A stretch of DNA of 61,290 bases. Origin: Bacteroidota bacterium. Lineage in GTDB: Bacteria > Bacteroidota > Bacteroidia > SXHM01. The notes under the pieces were generated by a model. The model searched no databases, was not told the DNA's origin, and was given only the letters and a program-made list of their open reading frames with translations. The translations under genes and the position numbers were made by a program. The stretch lies in the NCBI GenBank assembly GCA_947478465.1, contig CANJWH010000013.1, positions 1-61,290 of the forward strand. Direction: 5' to 3'. Below, piece by piece: positions 52,086 through 61,290 of the stretch; the first letter of the stretch is position 1, and every line of letters starts with the position of its first letter.

Positions 52086-53405
52086 TTAGTAGCGGTAGTA
52101 TTCAGGTTTGTAAGGACCTGTAGCTTTTACGCCAATGTATTTAGCCTGGTCGTCAGTCAAAGTATCAATCTCAACACCGATTTTTGAAAGGTGAAGACGA
52201 GCAACTTTTTCATCCAACTCTTTAGGCAAAGTGTAAACTTTGTTCTCATATTTGCTTGAGTTACCCCAAAGTTCTAATTGAGCCAAAGTCTGATTAGTAA
52301 AAGAATTTGACATCACAAATGAAGGATGTCCCATTGCGCAACCTAAGTTTACTAAGCGACCTTCAGCAAGAATGATGACATCTTTACCATCAACAGTATA
52401 TTTATCAACCTGAGGCTTTATAACATCTTTTGTTTTTCCGTAGTTATCGTTTAGCCATTTCATATCAATCTCGTTATCGAAGTGACCAATGTTACAAACG
52501 ATAGCATTATTTTTCATTGTTTTGAAATGTTCACCTTTTACAATGTCTTTATTTCCGGTAGCAGTAACAATTATATCAGCTTCTTTCACGGCATCAGCAA
52601 ATTTCTTTACTTCATAACCTTCCATTGCAGCCTGTAAAGCGCAGATAGGGTCAATTTCGGTAACAATTACACGAACTTTAGCTTCTTTTAATGATTCTGC
52701 TGAACCTTTACCTACATCACCGAAGCCAGCTACTACAGCTACTTTACCGGCAAGCATTAAATCAGTTGCTCTGCGGATAGCATCCACCAATGATTCGCGG
52801 CATCCGTATTTATTGTCAAACTTAGATTTAGTAACTGAGTCGTTTACATTTATTGCAGGAATTGGAAGTGTTCCTTTTTCCATGCGCTCATACAAGCGGT
52901 GAACACCTGTTGTAGTTTCTTCAGAAAGACCTTTAATATTTTTAATTAATTCAGGGTAGCGGTCGAAAACCATGTTGGTTAAATCGCCACCGTCATCCAA
53001 TATCATATTCAATGGTTGTTGTTCTTCACCAAAAAATAAGGTTTGTTCAATACACCAGTCAAATTCCTGTTCGTTCATTCCTTTCCATGCATAAACCGAA
53101 ATTCCGGCAGCAGCAATAGCAGCAGCAGCATGATCTTGTGTAGAAAAAATGTTACAAGATGACCATGTAACTTCAGCTCCCAGTTCAACCAATGTTTCAA
53201 TTAAAACAGCGGTTTGTATGGTCATGTGCAGACAGCCTGCAATGCGAGCACCTTTCAAAGGTTTTGTTTTTCCAAACTCTGAGCGAAGTGCCATTAAACC
53301 AGGCATTTCGTCTTCAGCTAATTTTATCTCTTTTCTCCCCCATTCAGCTAGGGAAATGTCTTTTACTTTGTATTTTACAAATTGCTCCACAGATTTTGTT
53401 GACAT
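52086..53405 (-). CDS. ahcY: Adenosylhomocysteinase
   Basis: The protein has the family marks: [17 protein letters not shown], the NAD-binding [31 protein letters not shown] and the C-terminal YKPEYYRY. It splits S-adenosylhomocysteine to adenosine and homocysteine, removing the product inhibitor of SAM-dependent methyltransferases. Length (439) fits the bacterial form. It has its own promoter and terminator. With metK it covers two steps of the methyl cycle within 7 kb, although the genes are not co-transcribed. Confidence 0.97.
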   Translation of the reverse strand: MSTKSVEQFVKYKVKDISLAEWGRKEIKLAEDEMPGLMALRSEFGKTKPLKGARIAGCLHMTIQTAVLIETLVELGAEVTWSSCNIFSTQDHAAAAIAAAGISVYAWKGMNEQEFDWCIEQTLFFGEEQQPLNMILDDGGDLTNMVFDRYPELIKNIKGLSEETTTGVHRLYERMEKGTLPIPAINVNDSVTKSKFDNKYGCRESLVDAIRRATDLMLAGKVAVVAGFGDVGKGSAESLKEAKVRVIVTEIDPICALQAAMEGYEVKKFADAVKEADIIVTATGNKDIVKGEHFKTMKNNAIVCNIGHFDNEIDMKWLNDNYGKTKDVIKPQVDKYTVDGKDVIILAEGRLVNLGCAMGHPSFVMSNSFTNQTLAQLELWGNSSKYENKVYTLPKELDEKVARLHLSKIGVEIDTLTDDQAKYIGVKATGPYKPEYYRY

Positions 53406-53439
53406 AGTTTTTTAATGTTTGTTTTTTTTAATAAGCGTG

Positions 53440-53470
53440 CAAAAGTAGCACATTTTGAAATACTTAACAA
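53440..53470 (-). promoter_or_regulatory. Promoter of ahcY
   Basis: On the minus strand TTG (53468-53470), a 20-base spacer and TACTTTTG (53440-53447) match the consensus; the ATG is 34 bases beyond the box. Confidence 0.75.
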
Positions 53471-53488
53471 GGCAGTTGTCGAATAGTT

Positions 53489-54235
53489 CTAAATCCTCCC
53501 AATTTTAACTGTAATCGGAAAGCTAACTTCTTTTACTGTAGTGGAATTGCCCCAAGATTTCTCAAAATCATTTTTTACCAATTCCAATGGATTTGCCCCA
53601 CTTGTTTTAATGTATTTCTGTACGGCAGACCATGTAGAGAGATAGCCCATGAAGTCATCTAAATTCCACTGCTTCTTCATTTGAAATATTTTTTCTTTCA
53701 CATCATTAAAAGGGAAAGGAATATCACGGTAAGCATTTTCAACGTGCCTGCGCTCATAAGCCCAATACTCCCCAAGTATTTCTTTATATAGTCTGGAAAA
53801 TATTTTATCGATTTCTGCATCAATTTGGCAGGTTTCATAACTCCATATAGCAAGTAATGCATTCGGTTTTGAGACTCTTCTTACTTCTGAATAAAATTTA
53901 TCAAAATCAAACCAATGCAGGGCTTGAGCAACTGTTATCAAATCTATGGATTTGTCAGGTAGAGTTGAATTTTCGGCTGAAGCAATTCGATATTCAATAT
54001 TTTTTTTGAATGATGCGTTTTTTATTTGCTCTGCGCTTGGATCTGTGGCATAAACTTTTTCAAAGTATTCAGAAAGGATAATAGCCGCTTGACCGTTTCC
54101 TGTTCCGCAATCCCAGGCAGTTTTGCGTTCTTTTAATTCTGATAAAATAAAATCATATAATTCCTGAGGATAATCAGGTCTGTATTTAGAATAATCGGAA
54201 GATTGAGTGGAGAAGTGGTCTTTGAAAGAAGACAT
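53489..54235 (-). CDS. Class I SAM-dependent methyltransferase
   Basis: The Rossmann methyltransferase signature is clear: motif I AWDCGTGNGQAAIIL, an acidic end of strand 2 (YATDPSAEQI), and LITVAQALHWFDFDKFYSE as motif IV. The layout and HWFD motif resemble the Saccharomyces trans-aconitate methyltransferase-like and UbiE-like group, which act on small molecules. The substrate cannot be assigned. It starts four bases after the stop of the TPR-like membrane protein gene, so the two form a unit. Confidence 0.85.
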   Translation of the reverse strand: MSSFKDHFSTQSSDYSKYRPDYPQELYDFILSELKERKTAWDCGTGNGQAAIILSEYFEKVYATDPSAEQIKNASFKKNIEYRIASAENSTLPDKSIDLITVAQALHWFDFDKFYSEVRRVSKPNALLAIWSYETCQIDAEIDKIFSRLYKEILGEYWAYERRHVENAYRDIPFPFNDVKEKIFQMKKQWNLDDFMGYLSTWSAVQKYIKTSGANPLELVKNDFEKSWGNSTTVKEVSFPITVKIGRI

Positions 54236-54239
54236 CTTG

Positions 54240-54758
54240 TCAAATTCTCTTCAACCCCATCTCTACCATTTTAAACTGTTCTTTCATCAGATTATGTTCA
54301 TCAGCTTTTTTGGCTTCACTGAGCATATTGATGGCTAGACGTTTTTTGCGTTGTGAGATATAAATTGCTGCAAGATTAAGTTTTGCAACTGCTTCATCCT
54401 GCTTTAAACCTAAACCGATAGAAATTGCTTTCTTGAAATACGTTTCTGCGCTACCTGTGCTGCGACTTTGCGTTGCAGCTAATCCATTCAAATAATAAAA
54501 ATATGCTTCCTGATTTTTACGCAACCCCTCTGGATGTTTCTGCCAATTCAATACCTTTTGTGCTTTTTCCATATTTGATTTTCTGATATACCAGAATGCC
54601 AATAAATTTATTGGGCTTATGAACCAGAAAAAAACAGGAACTCCTGTAAGCAGAACCAATAGAATTCCATTGCCGATATGCACTTTAGCAAATTGCCACA
54701 CTGCAAGCGCTAAAATCACCGCAGCTACTACAAGATATAAATGACGAAGGTGTTTCAT
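54240..54758 (-). CDS. Small membrane protein with TPR-like C-terminal helices, unknown function
   Basis: Two hydrophobic segments at about residues 8-22 and 30-55 form a membrane hairpin. The rest (about 60-172) has the helix-turn-helix spacing of tetratricopeptide repeats (AETYFKKAISIGLGL, KLNLAAIYISQRKKRLAINM), suggesting a protein-binding cytoplasmic domain. I know no specific function. It is directly followed by a methyltransferase gene; a TACATTTG box on the minus strand at 54777-54784 may be the promoter. Confidence 0.65.
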   Translation of the reverse strand: MKHLRHLYLVVAAVILALAVWQFAKVHIGNGILLVLLTGVPVFFWFISPINLLAFWYIRKSNMEKAQKVLNWQKHPEGLRKNQEAYFYYLNGLAATQSRSTGSAETYFKKAISIGLGLKQDEAVAKLNLAAIYISQRKKRLAINMLSEAKKADEHNLMKEQFKMVEMGLKRI

Positions 54759-54792
54759 TATTAAAATTTAGGGGTGCAAATGTAATCAGGAA

Positions 54793-56220
54793 TCATCTCC
54801 TTACAAGCGCCACCACATTTTCAACGTGATGTGTGTGTGGAAACATATCAACCGGTTGTACTTTTTCTACATCATATTTTTCTGAAAGCCAGGCAATATC
54901 TCGCGCCTGTGTTGCAGGATTGCAGCTGACATAAACAATCTTTCGGGGTTCAATTTCTAAAATCCGTTTTACTACATCTTCATGCATTCCGGCTCGTGGT
55001 GGGTCAGTTATAATTACATCGGGCTTTCCATTTTTATCAACAAAATCTGACGAAAGCACATCTTTCATATCACCTGCAAAGAATGTAGTGTTTGTGATAT
55101 TATTCAGTGAGGCATTCTCATTTGCATCTTCTATTGCGGAAGGTACATACTCAATTCCAACAATATTTTTTGCTTTTCCTGCTATAAAACAAGCAATGGT
55201 TCCTGTTCCTGTGTAAAGGTCGTAAACCAGGTCTGTAGATTTTAATTCAGCAAATTCAGCAGCAATCTTATAAAGGCGATAGGCTTGTTGTGTATTGGTT
55301 TGAAAGAATGATTTTGCTCCGATTTTAAATTTTAATTTAGTATGCGATTTAAAGGCTGCCATTTCTTCCATAATAAAGTCTGGTCCTTTATAGCTGTGAA
55401 CATCTAAATCATTAATAGTATCGTTACGTTTCGTATTAATTACATAAAGCAGTGAAGTTATTTCCGGGAATTGAGTAGAAAGGAAGTTTAATAGTCCTTC
55501 TCTTTTCTCTTTGTCTTCTTTTGCAAAAATCACATTCACCATCAGTTCATCTGTAGATGTATTACGGATAATGATATTGCGTAAAAAACCTGTTTGCTCG
55601 CGGGTGTTAAAAAAATCCAAATCATTTTCTACGGCATATTTTTTTACAGCATCTCGGATGGCATTGGAAGGTTCTGGCTGAAGGAAACATTTTTTTATGT
55701 CAAGAATTTTATCAAACATTCCCGGAATGTGAAATCCAAGTGCAGGGCGGTCACCAAAGTTTTCACCCGATTTTATTTCTTCCTCTGTCATCCAACCGCG
55801 ATGCGAAAAAGTGAACTCTAATTTATTGCGGTAGTAGTATTCGTTTTCAGAACCGAGAATTGGGAATATTTCAGGAAGAGGAACTTTTGCAAGTCGCTCC
55901 AAACTGTCTTTCACTTGCTTTTGCTTGTAAAAAAGCTGGTATTGGTAATGCATATTCTGCCATTTACATCCACCACAAACTCCGAAATGACTGCAGGCAG
56001 GCTCTGTTCTTTTATCAGACAATACATGAAAATGTATTGCTTTTGCTTCACGATAATTACTTTTTTTGCGGGTTATTTGTAAGTCGGCAATATCACCGGG
56101 AACAGCATTATCAACAAATACAACCATGTTTTCCACCCTTGCCAAGGCCTTGCCTTCAGCAGCAGCTTCGGTTATGGAAACTTTTTCCATAATGGGTAAA
56201 TCTTTCTTTTTTGCGCGCAT
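54793..56220 (-). CDS. rlmD: 23S rRNA (uracil-C5)-methyltransferase, RlmD/RumA type
   Basis: A TRAM domain (about residues 10-65) is followed by the iron-sulfur cysteines CSHFGVCGGCKWQ, the methyltransferase core (VYDLYTGTGTIACFIAGKA, DPPRAGMH) and the catalytic cysteine in VYVSCNPATQARD. The open frame extends 29 residues upstream of the ATG at 56220, but that part is not family-like and a TACTTTTG box (56227-56234, minus strand) lies six bases before this ATG. Enzymes of this group methylate U1939 of 23S rRNA. It could equally be an RlmCD- or TrmA-like relative with another target; the four-cysteine cluster favours RlmD. Confidence 0.9.
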   Translation of the reverse strand: MRAKKKDLPIMEKVSITEAAAEGKALARVENMVVFVDNAVPGDIADLQITRKKSNYREAKAIHFHVLSDKRTEPACSHFGVCGGCKWQNMHYQYQLFYKQKQVKDSLERLAKVPLPEIFPILGSENEYYYRNKLEFTFSHRGWMTEEEIKSGENFGDRPALGFHIPGMFDKILDIKKCFLQPEPSNAIRDAVKKYAVENDLDFFNTREQTGFLRNIIIRNTSTDELMVNVIFAKEDKEKREGLLNFLSTQFPEITSLLYVINTKRNDTINDLDVHSYKGPDFIMEEMAAFKSHTKLKFKIGAKSFFQTNTQQAYRLYKIAAEFAELKSTDLVYDLYTGTGTIACFIAGKAKNIVGIEYVPSAIEDANENASLNNITNTTFFAGDMKDVLSSDFVDKNGKPDVIITDPPRAGMHEDVVKRILEIEPRKIVYVSCNPATQARDIAWLSEKYDVEKVQPVDMFPHTHHVENVVALVRR

Positions 56221-56258
56221 GGGCGGCAAAAGTAGACAGAATAAGGTAATTGTAAGTT

Positions 56259-56657
56259 TTATTTTTCCAGCATGGCCTTCAATGGTTTCCAGTAATAATC
56301 TTTCCAACCTTGCTCATAATCAGCCTTTACATCAACAGGAATATCGCTATGAGTAAATTGCAGTTCTGTTCCTTCTTTCGTTTTTTTGAATACAAACTCA
56401 ATAGTTGAATAATGTTTTTCAGGCCATCCTTCGTCATAGGCTTTCCAAGTTTGAACAATCTTTTTCCCTGGAATTAATTCAATGTTTACCCCTTCAATAT
56501 ACCCATCGTAGGCAGAATATTTATCTCCTGCTTTTTTGCCTATTACCGCTTTTGTTCCTGTAAAAGCTGAGTGATTTTTTGAATCAATTAAAGTATTATA
56601 AACATCTTCAGGCAAAGCCTTGAAAATTACTTTCTGGCTAAATTGTTTTGTTTTCAT
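56259..56657 (-). CDS. SRPBCC/AHSA1-domain protein
   Basis: The protein is a single helix-grip domain of the activator-of-Hsp90-ATPase-1-like group: FSQKVIFKALPEDVYNTLID at the start, IPGKKIVQTWKAYDEGWPE in the middle and a C-terminal helix DYEQGWKDYYWKPLKAML. The ATG at 56657 is chosen over an upstream in-frame ATG at 56696 because the family starts here; a TATTTTTG box lies at 56681-56688. Such proteins bind hydrophobic ligands or act as co-chaperones; no specific function is evident. It ends 38 bases before the rlmD start on the same strand. Confidence 0.82.
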   Translation of the reverse strand: MKTKQFSQKVIFKALPEDVYNTLIDSKNHSAFTGTKAVIGKKAGDKYSAYDGYIEGVNIELIPGKKIVQTWKAYDEGWPEKHYSTIEFVFKKTKEGTELQFTHSDIPVDVKADYEQGWKDYYWKPLKAMLEK

Positions 56658-56766
56658 ATAACATCGGGTAATTAGTGATGCAAAAATAGCAATCACTGCA
56701 ATTAGCGATATTTAATTTCATTTTCATTTGAACTGTTTTATATTTACTCCATATTTCTCATCAGAA

Positions 56767-57501
56767 ATGAATTGTAAGGTTTTTAATATTTCTATTTTAG
56801 TTATACTTTTTTTAAGCGCATTTTCTGCCTATGCGCAGTTATCCTCCCAATCTCAAGACATTGTTTCACTTACTATGTCAACTGATATAAAAGGATCAAG
56901 TACCACTAAGTTGAATGTGAATGGAAAGAATATGTATAAATGGTTTGATTATCCTGAAACGTATGCACATATTTTAAGTAGTGTTGAAGAAAACGAATTA
57001 AATACACGAACTAATGAAGCTAAAGAACGTGAGCTAATTTTACTTTCAGTTTCAAAAGCTAATACATCGGCCTTTTGCACTTCAGTCGGCAAAATAAGCA
57101 TCAGCATGAAAGATAATTTCAAATCGCTGAAAGGCAAGTTTTTGAATGAATTAGTTTACAAAGTAAGCGAATGCAATGAAAAGATTCCGGGTGCATCAAA
57201 AGCAACTTTACTTGAAGCAGAAACTAATATAAAATGCGAACAGCTTTTTATGAAAACACAGGACTTTAACGAAGCTGTTCTCACTTTCGAAAAACTAAAG
57301 AAAGAATTAGCTCCATGTCATCCGCAAACATGGTTTGTAACCCAAGATTTTCCGGGAATAAAAAGAGGAGATAAAGACAGGTATTTCGGTTTCTATAACG
57401 TACGTTATAAAACCGATCCGGGCCGTATGGATATTGGTCTGGAAATGGTTTTAAATTTCGACACCTACTTTGTTAGAATGGTGTTTAAGAAGAGTAATTA
57501 A
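56767..57501 (+). CDS. Secreted protein of unknown function
   Basis: The ATG at 56767 gives a clean signal peptide (ISILVILFLSAFSAYAQ); an in-frame ATG at 56728 would add 13 residues before it. The mature part of about 220 residues is mixed alpha/beta with Lys- and Glu-rich helices; ISMKDNFKSLKGKFLNELVYK and YFGFYNVRYKTDPGRMDIGLE are the most regular stretches. No motif or family is recognised. It is convergent with the rplT operon and both end at one long palindromic terminator. Confidence 0.7.
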   Translation: MNCKVFNISILVILFLSAFSAYAQLSSQSQDIVSLTMSTDIKGSSTTKLNVNGKNMYKWFDYPETYAHILSSVEENELNTRTNEAKERELILLSVSKANTSAFCTSVGKISISMKDNFKSLKGKFLNELVYKVSECNEKIPGASKATLLEAETNIKCEQLFMKTQDFNEAVLTFEKLKKELAPCHPQTWFVTQDFPGIKRGDKDRYFGFYNVRYKTDPGRMDIGLEMVLNFDTYFVRMVFKKSN

Positions 57502-57506
57502 TCAGA

Positions 57507-57561
57507 TTTACTACAAACAAAAAAGAGAACCATTTTGGTTCTCTTTTTTGTTTGTAGTAAA
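57507..57561. terminator. Bidirectional terminator, 25-base perfect inverted repeat
   Basis: Arms at 57507-57531 and 57537-57561 are exact complements around an ATTTT loop. It sits five bases after the plus-strand gene and ten bases after the rplT stop, with A and T runs inside the stem, and serves both convergent genes. Confidence 0.9.
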
Positions 57562-57570
57562 TACTTAAAT

Positions 57571-57915
57571 CTATTTTACTGAAGCAACCACTGCTTTAAA
57601 AGCTTCTGGTTGATTTGCTGCTAAATCAGCAAGAACCTTGCGATTGATAGTAAGACCTTTTGCATGGATTTTACCCATTAATTCAGAGTAAGAAAGACCT
57701 TCTAGTCTTGCTCCCGCATTGATACGTTGAATCCAAAGAGCGCGGAAATTGCGTTTTTTGGTTTTACGATCACGGTATGCATAACCAAGACCTTTTTCTA
57801 ATGTGTTTTTGGCAACTGTTAATACGTTACCTCTTGCTCCCCAATAACCGCGGGTTTGTTTGAGAACTTTTTTCCTTCTTGCTCTTGAAGCGACTGCGTT
57901 AACCGAACGTGGCAT
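57571..57915 (-). CDS. rplT: Ribosomal protein bL20
   Basis: The protein starts [20 protein letters not shown] and contains [35 protein letters not shown] and [13 protein letters not shown], all diagnostic for L20. It binds 23S rRNA early in 50S assembly. Length (114) is normal. It is the last gene of the conserved thrS-infC-rpmI-rplT order, and L20 represses this operon in other bacteria by binding its mRNA; whether that holds here is not visible. Confidence 0.97.
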   Translation of the reverse strand: MPRSVNAVASRARRKKVLKQTRGYWGARGNVLTVAKNTLEKGLGYAYRDRKTKKRNFRALWIQRINAGARLEGLSYSELMGKIHAKGLTINRKVLADLAANQPEAFKAVVASVK

Positions 57916-57997
57916 GTTGTTTTTGTTTTTTGGCTTGAGCGTTCCTTATAGGGAAACTTATATGCTCTTTGCCGGGTTTATAATTGATTGAATTGTA

Positions 57998-58198
57998 TTA
58001 TTTTCCTACTGTCAACATAAATTTCACCTTGCTGATATCTGCGGTGCTAACTATTGTGTCATTAGTCAGGTTACGTTTTCTTTTTGTAGATTTTTTGGTC
58101 AGGATATGGCTTTTGAAAGCATGTTTCCTTTTTACTTTACCCGTTCCTGTGAAAGAAAATCTTTTCTTAGCACCGGAGTGTGTTTTCATTTTCGGCAT
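57998..58198 (-). CDS. rpmI: Ribosomal protein bL35
   Basis: The 66-residue basic protein begins [20 protein letters not shown] and continues with [24 protein letters not shown], the L35 signature. It lies between infC (32 bases upstream) and rplT (82 bases downstream) in the classical order and is a component of the large subunit. Confidence 0.97.
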   Translation of the reverse strand: MPKMKTHSGAKKRFSFTGTGKVKRKHAFKSHILTKKSTKRKRNLTNDTIVSTADISKVKFMLTVGK

Positions 58199-58230
58199 CG
58201 TCTTGCTATTTAATTGTTAATTATTACTCT

Positions 58231-58764
58231 TTATTTTTTCTTCGGTGAAACCATTATAAACATCCTCTTTCCTTCCAGCTTTGGCATCATCTCTACTTTT
58301 GCATATTCTTCTAATCCGCTCGCAAATTTTAAAAGAAGAATTTCTCCTTGCTCTTTATACACTATTGAACGTCCTCTGAAAAATACAAAAGCTCTTACTT
58401 TAGCACCTTCTTCAAGGAATTTTATTGCGTGTTTCAATTTAAAGTTAAAATCATGCTCATCAGTATTTGGTCCGAAGCGTATCTCCTTTACAACTACTTT
58501 TGATTGTTTAGATTTTATCTCTTTCTGTTTCTTTTTCTGCTCGTATAAAAACTTTTTATAGTCTATAATTTTACAAACCGGAGGAACTGCATTTGGTGAT
58601 ATTTCTACCAAATCAAGTCCGGCTTCTTTTGCTAAAGCCAGTGCTTTTGAAATTGAGTAAACGGCTGGTTCTATGCCTTCGCCAACTACTCTGACTTCTG
58701 ATGCTCTTATCCTCTCGTTAATGTTGTGCAAATCCTCTTTCTTGGGTGGCCTTTGGCCTCGCAC
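58231..58764 (-). CDS. infC: Translation initiation factor IF-3 (start codon not AUG)
   Basis: The family blocks are clear: [60 protein letters not shown] and [23 protein letters not shown]-3 binds the 30S subunit and checks start-codon choice. There is no ATG in the 5' part: the frame is open back to a stop at 58813-58815, and the only usual initiator is GTG at 58764. Upstream codons ATC and ATA (58789-58800) precede a Pro/Arg-rich stretch ([19 protein letters not shown]) that resembles the N termini of other Bacteroidota IF-3 proteins. IF-3 genes often use AUU or similar rare starts for self-regulation, so the true start may be one of these. Confidence 0.95.
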   Translation of the reverse strand: MRGQRPPKKEDLHNINERIRASEVRVVGEGIEPAVYSISKALALAKEAGLDLVEISPNAVPPVCKIIDYKKFLYEQKKKQKEIKSKQSKVVVKEIRFGPNTDEHDFNFKLKHAIKFLEEGAKVRAFVFFRGRSIVYKEQGEILLLKFASGLEEYAKVEMMPKLEGKRMFIMVSPKKK

Positions 58765-58823
58765 AAATGGTGGTCGGGATGTTGGTGGTATTATAGAGAT
58801 ACGTTTAAAAGTTTAAGTTAATA

Positions 58824-60749
58824 TTATAATTCAATTTCTTTTTTTATCAATTCGGCAAAGGATTCAACTGTAAATTTACCAATATCACCCTGACCGTGTT
58901 TTCGTGCCGAAACCGTATTTTGCGTCATCTCTTCTTCTCCAACAACCAACATATACGGCACTTTCCGAAGTTCTGCCTCTCTGATTTTCTTGCCTATTTT
59001 TTCGTTCCTTTCGTCAAAGAGGCTGCGAATATCGTAATTATTTAGTAATTGAGAAATATTTTTTGCGTACTCGTTGTATTTCTCACTGATGGGAAGAATA
59101 ATTACCTGATCAGGTGTTAGCCATAAAGGAAAGTTACCCGCGCAATGTTCAATTAACACAGCAACAAATCGTTCAAGGCTTCCAAAGGGCGCACGGTGTA
59201 TCATAACCGGACGGTGTTTCTGGTTGTCGCTGCCGGTGTATTCCAGTTCAAAACGCTCAGGAAGGTTGTAATCTACCTGAATGGTTCCCAATTGCCAGCT
59301 TCTTCCTATTGCATCTTTTACCATGAAATCGAGCTTAGGCCCATAAAAAGCAGCTTCACCCAAAACCTGAGTAGTAATTAAACCTCGTTCATAGGAAGCT
59401 TCAATGATTGCCCGTTCAGCTTTTTCCCAGTTCTCATCTGAACCAATGTATTTAGCTTTATTCTCGGGGTCACGTAACGAAATCTGTGCGGTGAAATTCT
59501 TGAAATCGAGAACTTTTAAAACATAGAGCACAATGTCAATCACTTTCACAAACTCTTCTTTAACCTGGTCTGGCCTGCAGAAAAGGTGAGCGTCATCTTG
59601 TGTAAATCCGCGAACCCTTGTTAAGCCGTGCAATTCACCGCTTTGCTCATATCGGTAAACAGTACCAAACTCAGCCAGACGAACCGGCAAATCTTTGTAA
59701 GAGCGCGGTTTTGACTTGTAAATCTCACAGTGATGCGGGCAGTTCATGGGTTTCAGAAAAAACTCTTCACCTTCTTGTGGAGTTTTAATTGGCTGAAAGG
59801 AATCTTTTCCGTACTTCTCATAATGCCCTGAGGTAATGTAAAGATTTTTGTGCCCGATGTGAGGAGTAATAACTGGTTGATAGCCCGCTTTTATCTGAGC
59901 CTTTTTCAAGAAATTTTCTAAACGCTCACGCAAAGCAGCACCTTTCGGAAGCCACAAAGGCAATCCCATCCCCACTTTTTCTGAAAAAGTAAAAAGCTCC
60001 AGTTCTTTACCAAGTTTACGATGGTCGCGTTTTTGGGCTTCTTCCAACAGAACCAAATAGTCTTTTAAATCCTGTTGTTTAAGAAATGTAACACCGTAAA
60101 CGCGTGTTAATTGTTTTTTAGTTTCATCACCGCGCCAGTAAGCTCCTGCAACTTTTGTGAGTTTTATAGCTTTGATAAAACCAGTATCGGGAATATGCGG
60201 TCCGCGGCATAAGTCAGTAAAATTACCTTGTGTGTAAAAAGTAATAGTGCCGTCATCCAAATCTTTTAACAGGTCAAGTTTGTATTCATCGCCTTTCTCT
60301 TCAAAGTATTTAACAGCTTCGGCCTTTGAAATTTCTTTGCGAACAAACTGATTTTTCTGAGCAGCCAGTTCTGTCATTTTATCTTCTATCTTCTTAAAAT
60401 CTTCGGTTGACAGAGATTTTCCGCCCATATCAATATCGTAATAAAAACCTTTTTCAACAGGAGGACCAATCCCAAATTTAGTTCCTGGGTATAAGGCTTC
60501 CAGTGCCTCGGCCATTAAATGGGCAGAAGAGTGCCACAAAACAGGCATAGATTCTTCATCTTTTCCCGTGAGTAATACAAGATTTGAATCTTCATTAATC
60601 GGGCGCAAAGCATCTCGAACCTCACCATTTACCTTAGCTGCAAGTACATTACGAGCCAATCCTTCACTGATGCTTTTTGCAACATCTAAAGAAGAAGTTC
60701 CTTTTTCATATTCCCTTACAGTGCCATCGGGAAGAGTAATTTTTATCAT
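58824..60749 (-). CDS. thrS: Threonyl-tRNA synthetase
   Basis: The 641-residue protein has the TGS domain ([20 protein letters not shown]), the editing domain with [12 protein letters not shown] and [10 protein letters not shown], the class II core motifs 1-3 including [31 protein letters not shown] and [13 protein letters not shown], and the C-terminal anticodon domain. It charges tRNA-Thr and proofreads serine. It leads the thrS-infC-rpmI-rplT cluster. A TATCTTTG box on the minus strand at 60774-60781 lies 24 bases before its ATG and is the probable operon promoter, although a -33 TTG is not obvious. Confidence 0.97.
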   Translation of the reverse strand: MIKITLPDGTVREYEKGTSSLDVAKSISEGLARNVLAAKVNGEVRDALRPINEDSNLVLLTGKDEESMPVLWHSSAHLMAEALEALYPGTKFGIGPPVEKGFYYDIDMGGKSLSTEDFKKIEDKMTELAAQKNQFVRKEISKAEAVKYFEEKGDEYKLDLLKDLDDGTITFYTQGNFTDLCRGPHIPDTGFIKAIKLTKVAGAYWRGDETKKQLTRVYGVTFLKQQDLKDYLVLLEEAQKRDHRKLGKELELFTFSEKVGMGLPLWLPKGAALRERLENFLKKAQIKAGYQPVITPHIGHKNLYITSGHYEKYGKDSFQPIKTPQEGEEFFLKPMNCPHHCEIYKSKPRSYKDLPVRLAEFGTVYRYEQSGELHGLTRVRGFTQDDAHLFCRPDQVKEEFVKVIDIVLYVLKVLDFKNFTAQISLRDPENKAKYIGSDENWEKAERAIIEASYERGLITTQVLGEAAFYGPKLDFMVKDAIGRSWQLGTIQVDYNLPERFELEYTGSDNQKHRPVMIHRAPFGSLERFVAVLIEHCAGNFPLWLTPDQVIILPISEKYNEYAKNISQLLNNYDIRSLFDERNEKIGKKIREAELRKVPYMLVVGEEEMTQNTVSARKHGQGDIGKFTVESFAELIKKEIEL

Positions 60750-60951
60750 AGCAATCTATTTTTCAGAGGGGTGCAAAGATATTAATGGAATGCTGATATT
60801 TTATGTTGTTGCTCAATTTTATCAATGAACTGTTTTGTGGTTATTAACAATCAGTTGTTAGTCGATTAAATAGAGAAATGTATAACCTTAGTTTGAATGA
60901 AGGCGTTAAGGTGGGTGTTTTCAAAATCTAAATATTTAAAAACTCAAACAC

Positions 60952-61248
60952 ATGAAAAATATAAACCTTTCCCCAGCCATTATTGTTGCAGCGATTTTTT
61001 CGATAGTAATCTTTTCAAACTCTGAGGCAAATGCTCAGTCGTCAGTTAAAACTGAAAAAGTAAGTTACTCTAAACAAAGTGTAGCTGCTATTAATTCAGA
61101 AATTCTTGCCTTGGAGCGTGAGCTTGCAAGTCTTGAAGTTGTTGCCCAAAAAAATAATGTTGATTTAGGCAAACCATACGACTATGTGATTTTAAATAAA
61201 ACTGCTTTTGTTGCAGTAGCTGACGAAAAAGCTACAGCTAAGAATTAG
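60952..61248 (+). CDS. Small secreted protein of unknown function
   Basis: The 98-residue protein has a signal peptide ending near ANAQS (residue 30) and a short mature part with one likely amphipathic helix (VAAINSEILALERELASLEVVAQKN). Charged residues dominate and no motif is recognised. A small periplasmic coiled-coil protein is the most that can be said. It is divergent from thrS with about 200 bases between. Confidence 0.6.
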   Translation: MKNINLSPAIIVAAIFSIVIFSNSEANAQSSVKTEKVSYSKQSVAAINSEILALERELASLEVVAQKNNVDLGKPYDYVILNKTAFVAVADEKATAKN

Positions 61249-61290
61249 TAAATTTCCCTTTTGAGGGAAGGATAAAAAAGAGAGAGGCGG

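Noticed and set aside
56221-56307. 29-residue N-terminal extension of rlmD
   Set aside because: It overlaps the end of the SRPBCC gene and the promoter box of rlmD, and the family starts at the later ATG.

Overview
The window looks like a chromosomal segment of a member of the Bacteroidota, probably a gliding or particle-associated lineage outside Bacteroides itself. The evidence is: several secreted proteins ending in type IX secretion (T9SS) C-terminal domains, both the short type A kind and the gliding-motility type B kind; SprB-type repeats; a short 287-residue primary sigma factor; a DUF4290 protein; promoters of the form TTG-N18/20-TAnnTTTG; and the short palindromic repeats that litter genomes of this phylum. 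No rRNA, CRISPR array, prophage or insertion sequence is visible. The DNA is AT-rich throughout and no block stands out as freshly acquired.

1-9884 (+) is the most interesting region: a compact gene run, cut by the left edge, encoding a TolC-like outer-membrane protein fused to a glycosidase-like barrel, a HlyD-like periplasmic adaptor, a cytoplasmic protein with CxxC zinc pairs and a degenerate GGDEF domain, a membrane GT2 polysaccharide synthase, a secreted CotH-type protein and a secreted NodB-type deacetylase. I read it as a synthase-dependent exopolysaccharide production, export and modification system of unusual composition. 9900-14028 (-) holds a DPP III-like lipoprotein peptidase, a small lipoprotein and a beta-barrel/SPOR-like outer-membrane protein. 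14130-15953 encodes a secreted lysyl-oxidase homologue with its copper ligands and cofactor residues conserved. A cluster of inverted 20-base repeats follows at 16103-16422.

16437-21349 (-) is housekeeping (rlmB, gap, rpoD, a DegP-like protease). 21475-25211 (+) carries dapF, a GNAT acetyltransferase, mltG and a polytopic polymerase-like protein. 25232-28933 (-) is a tightly overlapping surface-sugar operon (asnB, FdtA-like isomerase, hexapeptide acyltransferase, GT2). 28965-32594 and 40316-43813 encode two very large T9SS cargo proteins. Between them lie a frameshifted SiaB-like gene, a beta-helix lipoprotein, an aldehyde dehydrogenase/gamma-Glu-GABA hydrolase pair, a VWA protein carrying two inserted palindromic elements, a YdcH-like protein and lnt.

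43919-61248 is mainly core metabolism and translation: panB, an RluA-type pseudouridine synthase, metK behind a SAM-II riboswitch, der, era, an initiator tRNA with a clean promoter and terminator, ahcY, rlmD, and the thrS-infC-rpmI-rplT operon, with several uncharacterised proteins interspersed. Many genes have a TAnnTTTG promoter box only 4-9 bases from the start codon, which suggests widespread leaderless or nearly leaderless transcripts.
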